Assembly: GCA_964631345.1 (NCBI GenBank) | Contig: CAZVWE010000003.1 | Span: 124,001 to 188,000, forward strand | Direction: 5' to 3' | Source of the DNA: MGBC163016 sp964631345 | GTDB taxonomy: Bacteria; Actinomycetota; Coriobacteriia; Coriobacteriales; Eggerthellaceae | DNA: 64,000 nucleotides | The notes under the pieces: generated by a model | The model's database searches: none | Told to the model about the DNA's origin: nothing | The model's input: only the letters and a program-made list of their open reading frames with translations | Translations under genes and position numbers: made by a program | Shown here: positions 45,478-54,450 of the stretch, one piece after another | Position numbering within the stretch: position 1 is the stretch's first letter | Layout: each line of letters opens with the position of its first letter

Positions 45478-48400
45478 TTATGCGCTCCTCAATGCTTCTC
45501 CGAGCTTTTGAGAAATCACTTTCGTAACACCATCAGCTTGCATTGAAACACCGAAGAGTACATCTGCGGATTCCATAGTACGCCTTTGATGCGTAATCAT
45601 AAGTAATTGCGTTTCATGTCTCATAGCATCAATAAATGAAACAAGTCTTCTTAGATTGGTATCATCAAGCGCAGCTTCAACCTCATCCAAGATATAAAAT
45701 GGAGTTGAACGGGTACGATACAGCGCAAACAATAATGCCAATGCAGTTAGTGATTTTTCACCACCTGACATCAAAGACATTTTCGTAATTCTTTTACCTG
45801 CAGGCTGCGCATTGACTTCAACACCCGTGTTTTCAATATCATCAGGATTATCTAGCGACAAATGAGCAGATCCTCCAGGGAAAAGTGTTGAGAACGTCTC
45901 TTCGAAGTTTTCATTTACCTTTTCAAAGGTTTTAATGAAATCTTCTTTCATCCTACCTTCAATAATTCTGTCGATTTTTTTAAGAGCAGAAGCAGCGCCT
46001 TCCAAATCCTTAAGTTGTGATTGAAGATAGTCATAGCGCTTCTTGAGCTCGTCATATTCCTCGGCTGCATCTGGATTAATAGTGCCAAGATTTGCGATTC
46101 TTCGTGTCAATCTAAATACTGTTTCTTCAAGCTCAGTTCTGTTTTCCAAAACAGGCCTATCAAGTGCAACCTCTAAAGTTGCTCCAAGGTCTCCAACAAT
46201 GGACTCAACAGCAGCCTCAACCTGCATCTCAACACGCGTACGCTCAATTCTCATCTCGGATAATTTGGCAGCAATCTCATCGTATTCCAAATGAGATAGA
46301 CGTTCTTTTTCTCTAAGTTCAGCGATTCTTCCATGAACTCCAGAATTAGCAGCGCGAACATCGTCGGCCTTTTGCTGTAAGCGCGTAAGCACAGATGAAC
46401 AAGAAAGTGAAATGCTCTCATAAGAGTCAATCAAAGGTGTAAGTCTTTCAACTGACACTCTTTTGACCTGGAGCAGCTCTTCTAACTCAACCTTTTTTGC
46501 ACGAGATTCATCCAATATATCTAAATGACGATCAATGACGCTTTTTGCATATTGGCTTCTCTCAGACATTCTGGCTGCCTCAAGTCTAGCCTCTGCCAAT
46601 TCGCCAGAAATAGCTTCAGATTCTGCTTTTAGGGGCGATTCTTTATCGGTAAAAGCATCCAGATCTGTTTTTGCTTTAGCTAAAGACACGCGAAGTTCTT
46701 CTAGCTTTTTCTCAAGAGCACTCATGCTTGGTCGAGCCTCAGCAACAGCAAGCTGCGCCTCTTTTCTGGCTCCTTCAAGTTCTTCTAACTCTCGTGTTGC
46801 TGATTCCAGTTTTTCTTTTGCTTGGTCTGCCTGCAGGCGAGCACTACGCATACTGCCTCGAAGAGCTGCCAACTTTTCACTTGCAGAAAGGCTTTCAGAT
46901 TGAGCTCGGCGAAGCGAAGCATCAGCATTTTCAGCCTCATCTTTTGCCTGCTCAACAGATTTTAAAGACTCTTGGAGCAATTCCTTTAACTCTGAAGCAC
47001 GTCTTGAGCGTGCAAGAACACCATTTTCTCCAGTGGAGTCGATATGCCCCATCGTAATTTTTCCATTAGGCCAAGCGATAAATCCAGATTTAGTAACGAA
47101 CCTTCTACCGGCCATATCCGATGCGTGCAGCCGAAGTGCTTGTGAAGCATCTTCAACGATTACAACATCCCCCAAAAGAGCTTCGATTGCATCTTTATAT
47201 GCCGCATCACATTCGATGGAATCCATGATGCGAAAGCCATCTTCTGAAGGCTTTGACAAAGCCTCTGCTTTTACCTTATAAGCTGGGCTTAAATCGGATT
47301 CAGCGATAAATGTAACAACACCTTGAATATCGTCGTTTAACAAAACTTGATAGGCTTTTTCACTTAGTGTTGAATCGTCTATAACTAAAGACATGACATC
47401 TTGTCCTAAAAGCATCTCAACAAGATTTTCGATATCAGGAGACACCTTTATAAGATGTGATAGTTTCTTTGTGTTCCAGCCTTCCTGCTCTGAAAACGCC
47501 TCAACAGCTGTTTGGGCATCTCCCGAATGTTCGATATCCGTACGCTCAATTTCTGCAAGAGCATCTAATTGTGCAGAAATTGACTGCACAGAAGCATTTG
47601 CATTATCTAGAGCAAGACGTGCGGCCTCACGAGCATTAGTGCAAGTGGCCAAGAGTTCTCTCGCGGCTTTCTCTTGAATCTCCATTTCATCAAATGCAGA
47701 CTCTAAAGCCTCAGCCTCCGCTTCTGCTGCCTTAGCATCCGCTTGTGCCTTAGACAGCTGTAGTTCTAATTCCGATGCATGACCATCAATTACCTTCATA
47801 TGTGCAAGGCCACTATTTAGCGATTCTTGAGTTTGTGCTTGCATCTCGCGTACAAGGGTAATCTCTTGTTCAAGATCAGCCACTTTTACCTGCTGATCTT
47901 CTTTTTCTTTTTGGATATCTAAAAGCTGATTATCCATATCTTTAAGTTTTGTATTTAATATATCAACCCTACTTGTTGCTTCTTCTTCAGCTTTCGAAGC
48001 GGTGTCAGCGGAGCGTCTCGCCTGTTCAAGCTCGCATGTACTCTTCTGTATGGCAGATATAGCCGATTCCGCTTCTACAGTTAGCTCTTCAACACGACCC
48101 AAAGCTATACGTTTTCGCTCACGAATTAAAGTAATGGTTGATGCTAGGCGTTCTTGAGCCTTCTCAGCAAAACGCTGTTGTTTTGAAACTTCCCCTGCAT
48201 CTTCGCTTTCTAATCTGGCCTTTTCCTGAAGCTCTCCTAGCTCTTTTGACATTTCTTCTAGCGCAATATGTTTTGCACTAGCATCTGCTTCCAGCAAGCC
48301 TTCCGATGCTTTAAGTTCATCGTGACGAGCTTGGAGGTTTCTAAGATCATCAACAGCAAGCTCTAACTTAGCATCTGCCATTTCTTTTGCAAGAGTTTCG

Positions 48401-49044
48401 TATGTTTTCGCACGCTTTGCTTTGCGCTCTAAGGGACCGAGTTGACGACCAACTTCGTTTGCAATGTCGCTAACACGTTCAACATGATCAGACATACGTT
48501 CAAGTTTTCGCGCACTTTTTTGCATACGATCTTTATGCTTAAGCGTGCCTGCTGCCTCTTCAATTAAAGCTCGTCTATCTTCAGGTCTAGATTGCAACAC
48601 AGAATCAAGGGATCCCTGTGAAATAATCGAATGAGTACCTGTTCCAAGGCCAGAATCATGCAAAATTTCAAGCACATCCATACGCCTTGATACAACACCA
48701 TTGATTAAATATTCGCTCTCACCGCTTCGATACATTCTCCTTGCAATAGACACTTCTTTAAAGTCCACAGGAAGCGTTCCATCGGAGTTATCTAAAACAA
48801 GTTCAACCTCTGCAACCGATGTTGGTTTTCTTGCAGAAGATCCTGCAAAAATAACATCTTCCATAGCATGCCCTCTAAGATTTCGGGCATTGCGCTCACC
48901 AAGCGTCCATAAAACAGCATCTGAAATATTTGATTTTCCAGACCCATTTGGACCCACAATAGCAGTTATTCCAGGCTCTAAAGTAAGGGTTACTTTATCA
49001 GCAAAGGATTTAAATCCTTTCATTGACAGAGACTTTAAAAACAT
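45478..49044 (-). CDS. smc: chromosome segregation protein SMC
   Basis: ATPase of the bacterial condensin that compacts and separates chromosomes with ScpA and ScpB. It has 1188 residues. Walker A GPNGSGKSNISDAVLW is at about 32, a long coiled coil runs from 170 to 500, the hinge lies at about 510-680 with GVLARSRR shortly after it, the second coiled coil at 690-1020, and then the signature LMSGGEKSLTALALLFALY and Walker B FYILDEVEAALDD. The gene lies between rnc and ftsY, a conserved order. scpA and scpB are not in the window. Confidence 0.98.
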   Translation of the reverse strand: MFLKSLSMKGFKSFADKVTLTLEPGITAIVGPNGSGKSNISDAVLWTLGERNARNLRGHAMEDVIFAGSSARKPTSVAEVELVLDNSDGTLPVDFKEVSIARRMYRSGESEYLINGVVSRRMDVLEILHDSGLGTGTHSIISQGSLDSVLQSRPEDRRALIEEAAGTLKHKDRMQKSARKLERMSDHVERVSDIANEVGRQLGPLERKAKRAKTYETLAKEMADAKLELAVDDLRNLQARHDELKASEGLLEADASAKHIALEEMSKELGELQEKARLESEDAGEVSKQQRFAEKAQERLASTITLIRERKRIALGRVEELTVEAESAISAIQKSTCELEQARRSADTASKAEEEATSRVDILNTKLKDMDNQLLDIQKEKEDQQVKVADLEQEITLVREMQAQTQESLNSGLAHMKVIDGHASELELQLSKAQADAKAAEAEAEALESAFDEMEIQEKAARELLATCTNAREAARLALDNANASVQSISAQLDALAEIERTDIEHSGDAQTAVEAFSEQEGWNTKKLSHLIKVSPDIENLVEMLLGQDVMSLVIDDSTLSEKAYQVLLNDDIQGVVTFIAESDLSPAYKVKAEALSKPSEDGFRIMDSIECDAAYKDAIEALLGDVVIVEDASQALRLHASDMAGRRFVTKSGFIAWPNGKITMGHIDSTGENGVLARSRRASELKELLQESLKSVEQAKDEAENADASLRRAQSESLSASEKLAALRGSMRSARLQADQAKEKLESATRELEELEGARKEAQLAVAEARPSMSALEKKLEELRVSLAKAKTDLDAFTDKESPLKAESEAISGELAEARLEAARMSERSQYAKSVIDRHLDILDESRAKKVELEELLQVKRVSVERLTPLIDSYESISLSCSSVLTRLQQKADDVRAANSGVHGRIAELREKERLSHLEYDEIAAKLSEMRIERTRVEMQVEAAVESIVGDLGATLEVALDRPVLENRTELEETVFRLTRRIANLGTINPDAAEEYDELKKRYDYLQSQLKDLEGAASALKKIDRIIEGRMKEDFIKTFEKVNENFEETFSTLFPGGSAHLSLDNPDDIENTGVEVNAQPAGKRITKMSLMSGGEKSLTALALLFALYRTRSTPFYILDEVEAALDDTNLRRLVSFIDAMRHETQLLMITHQRRTMESADVLFGVSMQADGVTKVISQKLGEALRSA

Positions 49045-49047
49045 ATG

Positions 49048-49932
49048 TTAACCATGCCTTTTTCTGGCAGCTTCTTTTGCTAATTTTTGTTCACGCTTCG
49101 CTTGGGCTTTTGTCTCTTTGGCTAGTTTTGCAGCAGCATCTCTTTCAGCCTTAGCCGCAGCTTTATCCGCACGCGCTTTTTTCTGCGCTTCGTCTTTTCG
49201 CCTTTTAGCCTCATCGTCAAGACCAAGACCAAAAAATTCACCAAGACGTGCAAGGGTGGATTTAGCAGCTTGGCTTTCGGCCTCTTTCTTAGTTCTGCCT
49301 TTTCCTTGAGCAAGAGCATGATCTCCAGCATAAACTTGCGAAATAAACGTTCTATCGTGAGGAGGACCTTGTGTTTCAACGAGTTTATACGTAGGAGTAA
49401 TTCCATCGATTTGAAGCTTCTCTTGAAGCGCGCTCTTTGGATTTTCTGGCTCATTTGCCATATCTATACTCATACGAGGAATCAGCGTAGCCTCAACGAA
49501 CTTCCTAGCTTCATCAACTCCGCCGTCAAGAAATAAAGCTGCAACCACTGCCTCGTATACATTTTCAAGTGCAGAATGAAGGCCTCGCCTTCCAGTTCCT
49601 GTTTCAGACGATCCAAAAATGATGATATCCGCAAACCCAAGATGTGATGCGATATCAGAAAGGCTTGACCCAGATACAAGAGAAACTTTGATACGTGTAA
49701 GTCCACCTTCATCAATGTTGGGATATCTATGAAAAGCAGTAGTTGCGACAATCGCCCCAAGAATTGAGTCACCTAAAAACTCAAGTCGCTCGTACGAAAA
49801 CTTCACTGATTTACCCTCTGTTGCAGAAGGGTGCGTTATCGCCGATATCAAAAGATCTGGATTTTTAAAATCATAATCTAGAATTTTTTGAGCAAGCTTA
49901 AGCTTTGTTTCTTGCTCATCTGTAAGCGTCAA
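49048..49932 (-). CDS. rnc: ribonuclease III
   Basis: Cuts double-stranded RNA in rRNA and mRNA processing. It has 294 residues. The RNase III domain has the signature ERLEFLGDSILGAIVA near 48-63 and GGVDEAR; the dsRNA-binding domain (about 160-230) follows, with QGKGRTKKEAESQAAKSTL. The last 55 residues are a Lys/Ala/Glu-rich helix absent from most RNase III. It starts with TTG at 49932, overlapping the plsX stop by 4 bp. Between plsX and smc. Confidence 0.96.
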   Translation of the reverse strand: MTLTDEQETKLKLAQKILDYDFKNPDLLISAITHPSATEGKSVKFSYERLEFLGDSILGAIVATTAFHRYPNIDEGGLTRIKVSLVSGSSLSDIASHLGFADIIIFGSSETGTGRRGLHSALENVYEAVVAALFLDGGVDEARKFVEATLIPRMSIDMANEPENPKSALQEKLQIDGITPTYKLVETQGPPHDRTFISQVYAGDHALAQGKGRTKKEAESQAAKSTLARLGEFFGLGLDDEAKRRKDEAQKKARADKAAAKAERDAAAKLAKETKAQAKREQKLAKEAARKRHG

Positions 49933-50951
49933 TTCAGATCCCCCGCTTCAGAAGTCGCTTGTTTCATGCTTTCGCTTATCATCTCAACTAAGCCCTCACG
50001 TACAGATTTAGCAGCAACTGCGATTCCGTTCTTGATCGCAACAGAGCCTGCAGATCCATGCCCTATAACAGAAACCCCTTTGACGCCAAGCAGTGGAGTA
50101 CCACCATAACGATCTGGGTTTACTGTTTCTTTTAACTCTGCAAGGTTTGATTTTACAAGCATAGCTCCAAGTTTTGCCTTTGTAGTAGATGTAAGAGCAG
50201 CTTTAACGTATTTGAAAAGCACCTTTGATGTACCTTCAATTGTCTTCAAACAAACATTTCCGGTAAATCCATCTGTAACAACGACATCGAATTTACCTTC
50301 CATAAGGTCTCCACCTTCACAATTGCCTTCAAAGCCCTCAACCGTGCTGCTTAAAAGGTCATATGAATCCAATGCAAGTTGTGAACCTTTTTCCTTCTCT
50401 TCGCCAATATTTAAAAGACCAACTTTTGGCGAAGTGACACCCATAATTGATTGCATATATGCTTTGCCCATCAATGCAAACTGACAAAGATACTCAGGTT
50501 TGCAATCAGCATTCGCGCCAACGTCCATCAAAAAACAAGGACGTTCATAGGATGGAAGAACAATTCCAAGACCCGGGCGTTTGACACCATTAATACGCCC
50601 AATAATAAGAGTTGATGCAGCAAGACATGCCCCGGTCGATCCAGCAGAAAAGAAACCATCTGCCTTACCATCGCGTACCAACTTGCATCCCACAACAATA
50701 GATGAATCCTTCTTTGCGCGAACCGCTTTTGCGGGGTGCTCACCCATTGATATAACTTCACTTGCAAATGCAGGGATACATCTATCTGTTTGCTCACAAA
50801 ATGAACCGACCACTTCGGTCGGTCCACAGAGCGTTATTGATAATTCTTTATCCGCATCCAAAGCAGCTTTAACGCCATCTAAAACAACACTGGGTGCTTT
50901 ATCGCCACCCATAGCGTCAACTGCAAGGTTTACATTCACTACTGAACTCAT
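49929..50951 (-). CDS. plsX: phosphate acyltransferase PlsX
   Basis: Converts acyl-ACP to acyl-phosphate for phospholipid synthesis. It has 340 residues and family signatures AVDAMGGDKAP at the start, GPTEV, DVGANADCKPEYLCQFALMG, DGFTGNVCLKTIEG and ALLGVKGVSVIGHGS-type end. It is between rpmF and rnc, the standard order. A terminator-like hairpin lies between rpmF and plsX. Confidence 0.97.
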   Translation of the reverse strand: MSSVVNVNLAVDAMGGDKAPSVVLDGVKAALDADKELSITLCGPTEVVGSFCEQTDRCIPAFASEVISMGEHPAKAVRAKKDSSIVVGCKLVRDGKADGFFSAGSTGACLAASTLIIGRINGVKRPGLGIVLPSYERPCFLMDVGANADCKPEYLCQFALMGKAYMQSIMGVTSPKVGLLNIGEEKEKGSQLALDSYDLLSSTVEGFEGNCEGGDLMEGKFDVVVTDGFTGNVCLKTIEGTSKVLFKYVKAALTSTTKAKLGAMLVKSNLAELKETVNPDRYGGTPLLGVKGVSVIGHGSAGSVAIKNGIAVAAKSVREGLVEMISESMKQATSEAGDLN

Positions 50952-50961
50952 GATGTAATCG

Positions 50962-50987
50962 AAAAAGCATGCCAGTCAGCATGCTTT
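50962..50987 (-). terminator. intrinsic terminator between rpmF and plsX
   Basis: AAAGCATGC and GCATGCTTT form a perfect 9-bp stem with a 6-base loop; on the minus strand a run of five U follows. It may shut off or reduce plsX transcription from the rpmF promoter. Confidence 0.7.
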
Positions 50988-50991
50988 AAAT

Positions 50992-51171
50992 CTAGTCAGT
51001 AACGATAACTTCTCTGTCCTTATAAAACCCACAATTTGGGCAAACATGATGAGGAAGTTTTACTTCACCACACTGAGGACAAACGGATCTAGAAGGAGCA
51101 GCGATTTTGTCATGCGCGCTTCTGCGTTGACGAGTACGAATCCTGCCCATTTTCTGCTTAGGTACTGCCAT
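50992..51171 (-). CDS. rpmF: 50S ribosomal protein L32
   Basis: It has 59 residues, MAVPKQKMGRIRTRQRRSAH at the start. The zinc-binding type of L32 is clear: CPQCGE and CPNCGFY supply four cysteines. AGGAGG lies 9 bases before the ATG. It occurs between DUF177 and plsX, the typical arrangement; DUF177 genes are usually coupled to rpmF. Confidence 0.95.
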   Translation of the reverse strand: MAVPKQKMGRIRTRQRRSAHDKIAAPSRSVCPQCGEVKLPHHVCPNCGFYKDREVIVTD

Positions 51172-51283
51172 TTTCTGGATTCCTCCTATTTCATTTAAGG
51201 CTTATATGCCTTAATCTACGGCTCAATGCACGAAACTTGATTTTACCAAAGCCTAACTATGGTCGCAAGGAAAGCGACAAATA

Positions 51284-51817
51284 TCAATTAAGCTTTAGGT
51301 TCTTGAGTACGGCGAATGGATTTGATACATCATCCGCGTCTTCGTTTGAACAGTTACATGTCCCCATATTTAAATTCTGTCCACACTGAGGACAAAGACC
51401 AGCACAATCATCAGAGCATAAAATCTGTATGGGTACATCAAGTAAAAGCGCCTGTTTGATTGGCTCTTCAAGGTCTATTACCTTGTCATCACCTAAACGA
51501 TCAAACTCGTCTTGCTCAAGATCATCTGGATCATTAGAATCTGTGCCTATAACGTAATAGCCTTCTATATCTCCTAGAAGATCCACTTGCGCATCCTCTA
51601 AACAGCGTGCGCATGATCCTTTACCCACTGCTTTTGCTGTTCCACGAACAAGTATTGCTCCACCAGTATTGGTAAGTGTTGCAGACCACTCAACTGGCGA
51701 GTCAAATTTAATATCGCAAAAAGAACTAAGTGAACTGATCTCGATAGAACCTTCAGCCTCTAAAATCTCTGTAGGCTCCAACATCCTATCAGGGATGCGA
51801 ATCTTCGCATCTTTCAT
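51284..51817 (-). CDS. DUF177 (YceD) family protein
   Basis: It has 177 residues. The family is found next to rpmF in most bacteria and is linked to 23S rRNA accumulation in chloroplasts and E. coli. Here the DUF177 core contains GSCARCLEDA (about 76-85), the acidic linker typical of the family (EQDEFDRLGDDKVIDLEE), and a cysteine cluster CSDDCAGLCPQCGQNLNMGTCNC near 140. GGAG lies six bases before the ATG at 51817. rpmF is the next gene, 112 bp downstream. Confidence 0.92.
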   Translation of the reverse strand: MKDAKIRIPDRMLEPTEILEAEGSIEISSLSSFCDIKFDSPVEWSATLTNTGGAILVRGTAKAVGKGSCARCLEDAQVDLLGDIEGYYVIGTDSNDPDDLEQDEFDRLGDDKVIDLEEPIKQALLLDVPIQILCSDDCAGLCPQCGQNLNMGTCNCSNEDADDVSNPFAVLKNLKLN

Positions 51818-51881
51818 ATTCAACTCCAATAAATTAAAGACTTATTCCTTGCAAAGTAGCGCCTTAAACAAGCAATAAGTC

Positions 51882-52358
51882 TTATCTCATATTTGAAGAA
51901 TTTGGCCTTAGGCGGTCGCGAACACGTCTAACTTGTCCAAGCACATTGTCGAGACTTTGCTCAACGTGACCGAAAACCTCATCTGCATAATCCTCTGCAC
52001 CCGCACGGGTTTCACGCTCAAGCTCACGAGCATCAGCAATGATTGTTTCTGCTTGCTGCTGCGATATACGAACAATTTCTTGCTCAGATGCAATAGTCAT
52101 AGCCTGTGAACGAGCGTCCTCGATTACGCGATTAGCTTCATCTTCTGCATCCTGCAATAGAGCTTGTCTTTCACGCACAATTTGACGTGCTTGTGCAAAT
52201 TCGCTCGGAAAAATATCGCGGATATCATCCATGATCTCAAATGCTGCAGTGATGTCCACTTGACGTAAGTTGCTCTTCCCGAAAACCGTTTTAGAATCCT
52301 CGAGAAGAATTGAAAGTTCCTCAAGAAGACCGAGCACTCCGGTTTCGTCCATAATCAC
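51882..52358 (-). CDS. SepIVA-like (DivIVA-related) coiled-coil protein
   Basis: It has 158 residues, with no membrane span. A central coiled coil (about 60-135) rich in Glu, Arg and Ala follows an N-terminal helical region. Database annotation often labels the family ATP synthase subunit b-like because of the coiled coil, but M. tuberculosis SepIVA (Rv2927c) sits in the same place, next to DUF177, rnc and smc. The assignment is by synteny and appearance; a role in cell wall growth or division is inferred. Confidence 0.65.
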   Translation of the reverse strand: MIMDETGVLGLLEELSILLEDSKTVFGKSNLRQVDITAAFEIMDDIRDIFPSEFAQARQIVRERQALLQDAEDEANRVIEDARSQAMTIASEQEIVRISQQQAETIIADARELERETRAGAEDYADEVFGHVEQSLDNVLGQVRRVRDRLRPNSSNMR

Positions 52359-52477
52359 CCTTCCGATGTGGCGGCTAAGTTTTAGCCATTCTGTATTAAT
52401 TGTGTTTTATCCCGCATCGCGGACTAGCCTATTCTAGCACGTCGGGATTTTAGCATTGCTGCGCACAATCCGCATTA

Positions 52478-53698
52478 TTAGTTTCTAGCCGCTTCGACTA
52501 ATGCATCAGTCTCTCTGGCAATACGCATCTCCTCATCGGTTGTTACAACACAAATCTTTATAGGAGAATCTTCTATAGAAACTATTCTATTTGTGCCAAT
52601 TGCACCTACGACCTGATTCTTTTCCTTATCGAGAATCATCCCCATATGCGCAAGCCCTGCAAATATTCTTTCGCGAAGCTCCGCAGAATTCTCGCCAATA
52701 CCTGCTGTCATCACAACAGCATCGGTTCTAGTCATAGCTGCATAAAAAGATCCGATTGCCTTTTGAATCTTGTATACATACATATCTACTGCAAGACCTG
52801 CATCTTTGTTGCCACTATCAGCCGCAGCAAGCACCTCACGCATATCAGATGAAATCCCAGAGACACCATAAATCCCGGATTCCTTATTCAAGATATTGTC
52901 CATTTCATCAAAACTAATGTTTTCGCGGCGCATTATATATGTAACAATTGCCGGATCAATTGATCCAGAGCGGGTACCCATCATTAGACCTTCTAAGGGA
53001 GTAAACCCCATAGTTGTATCAATTGATTGGCCGTGATTTACAGCCGTGATACTTCCACCACTTCCTAGGTGACATGTAATTAATCCAAGATCTTCAACCG
53101 GACGTCCAAGCAAGCTTGCGGCTTGAGCAGCAGCGTATCGATGAGAAGTTCCATGCGCGCCATAACGCCTAATCTTATAGTCTTCATAATATTTTTTTGG
53201 GAGCGGATACATGTATGCCTTAGCGGGCATGCTTTGATGAAAGGCAGTATCAAATACAGCAGCCTGAGGGATATTTGGAAACCGTTCTTTCAAAAGACTT
53301 ATACAGGCATCTGCAGCAGGATTATGCAAAGGAGCCAACTCTTCGCATTTAATGAGTTTATCTAAGACACCATCATCTATGAGTACGCTTTCAGAAAACC
53401 ACTCACCACCTGCAACAATTCTGTTTCCCACCGCTTCAATTTCAGCAGATAGGTCATTGATCGGAGATCTGCCCGATGTCTCTATCACGTTCAATAAAAT
53501 GTCTAGACATCCACGAACATCCAACCCTGATACGTCATATTCTTGATCTTTAAAATCAGGGGCAAACGCAATTTCCATTTTTGCATCAGAACTACCAAGA
53601 CGTTCAGCCAAGCATTTCATCAGACGAACTTTACCATCAGTTTCTATAAGCTGGGCTTTAAGCGTTGAACTCCCTGCATTAACAACCAAAACAAGCAT
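52478..53698 (-). CDS. ackA: acetate kinase
   Basis: Interconverts acetate and acetyl phosphate, a source of ATP in fermentation. It has 406 residues. Signatures VLVVNAGSSTLKAQLIE at the start, HTAFHQSMP-type catalytic region (VFDTAFHQSMP), RRYGAHGTSHRYAA and GEFTAGIGENS-type (MTAGIGENSAELRE). AAGGTGAG precedes the ATG. pta, the usual partner, is not adjacent. Between rsmD and the SepIVA-like gene. Confidence 0.96.
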   Translation of the reverse strand: MLVLVVNAGSSTLKAQLIETDGKVRLMKCLAERLGSSDAKMEIAFAPDFKDQEYDVSGLDVRGCLDILLNVIETSGRSPINDLSAEIEAVGNRIVAGGEWFSESVLIDDGVLDKLIKCEELAPLHNPAADACISLLKERFPNIPQAAVFDTAFHQSMPAKAYMYPLPKKYYEDYKIRRYGAHGTSHRYAAAQAASLLGRPVEDLGLITCHLGSGGSITAVNHGQSIDTTMGFTPLEGLMMGTRSGSIDPAIVTYIMRRENISFDEMDNILNKESGIYGVSGISSDMREVLAAADSGNKDAGLAVDMYVYKIQKAIGSFYAAMTRTDAVVMTAGIGENSAELRERIFAGLAHMGMILDKEKNQVVGAIGTNRIVSIEDSPIKICVVTTDEEMRIARETDALVEAARN

Positions 53699-53784
53699 TA
53701 GATTTGGCTCACCTTCTTAGGTAGATGTAGACAAACTAAAAAACAACTCAGAATATACAATGCAACAAATCAAACTATTTTTAA

Positions 53785-54432
53785 TCAAATTGCTTTTATG
53801 TAGTCTATCTGTGTCTTTCCATATTCTTTACGAGTAATTATCGTTAATCCATTTTGTGAATTTTCCTGTAAGTTGGCTGCTTTTTTAATTGCCTTTAACT
53901 CGGCTTTATGAAGCGCTTTTTGACGTCCAGATCGACCCTTTTTTGGCTGAGATTCACTCTCATATACAAAAAGACAATCCTCATCAACGATTTTTCTTTT
54001 CAGTGCATCAAGTATTAGCTCTTCAACTGATTCTCGGCAAACCCTATATGGTGGATCTAAAAAAACCACCTGATAAGGAGTTGAATAATCTGGAAGTCCC
54101 AAGCTTAAGACATCACGGCGCACAACCACCGCTTTTGGAGAACCTGATTTTTCCAAATGTAGAACTTCGATATTTGAGTTTGTACACCTAAGCGCATCAT
54201 CACTCATGTCACAAAATACGCAACTTTTAGCTCCTCTAGAAAGCGCCTCTATTCCAAGCGCCCCTGATCCAGCAAAAGCATCGCATACAGAAAGTCCCTC
54301 TAATCCACCTACCAGACTAGCAACAGAGCTCATTGCAGCCTCACGTACCCTGTCTGTTGTCGGCCTTGATACATCCCCTGTAGGTGTAGATAACCTGCAT
54401 CCCTTATATGTTCCAGCTATTACTCTAAGCAT
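53785..54432 (-). CDS. rsmD: 16S rRNA (guanine(966)-N(2))-methyltransferase RsmD
   Basis: Methylates G966 of 16S rRNA. It has 215 residues. SAM-binding VCDAFAGSGALGIEALSRGA lies at about 50-69, and the catalytic VFLDPPYR at about 120-127. The last 60 residues are Lys-rich and resemble the longer RsmD types. It follows recG, the common order. coaD, the usual next gene, is absent here. Confidence 0.93.
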   Translation of the reverse strand: MLRVIAGTYKGCRLSTPTGDVSRPTTDRVREAAMSSVASLVGGLEGLSVCDAFAGSGALGIEALSRGAKSCVFCDMSDDALRCTNSNIEVLHLEKSGSPKAVVVRRDVLSLGLPDYSTPYQVVFLDPPYRVCRESVEELILDALKRKIVDEDCLFVYESESQPKKGRSGRQKALHKAELKAIKKAANLQENSQNGLTIITRKEYGKTQIDYIKAI

Positions 54433-54450
54433 TTTTCCTCATACGATCCC

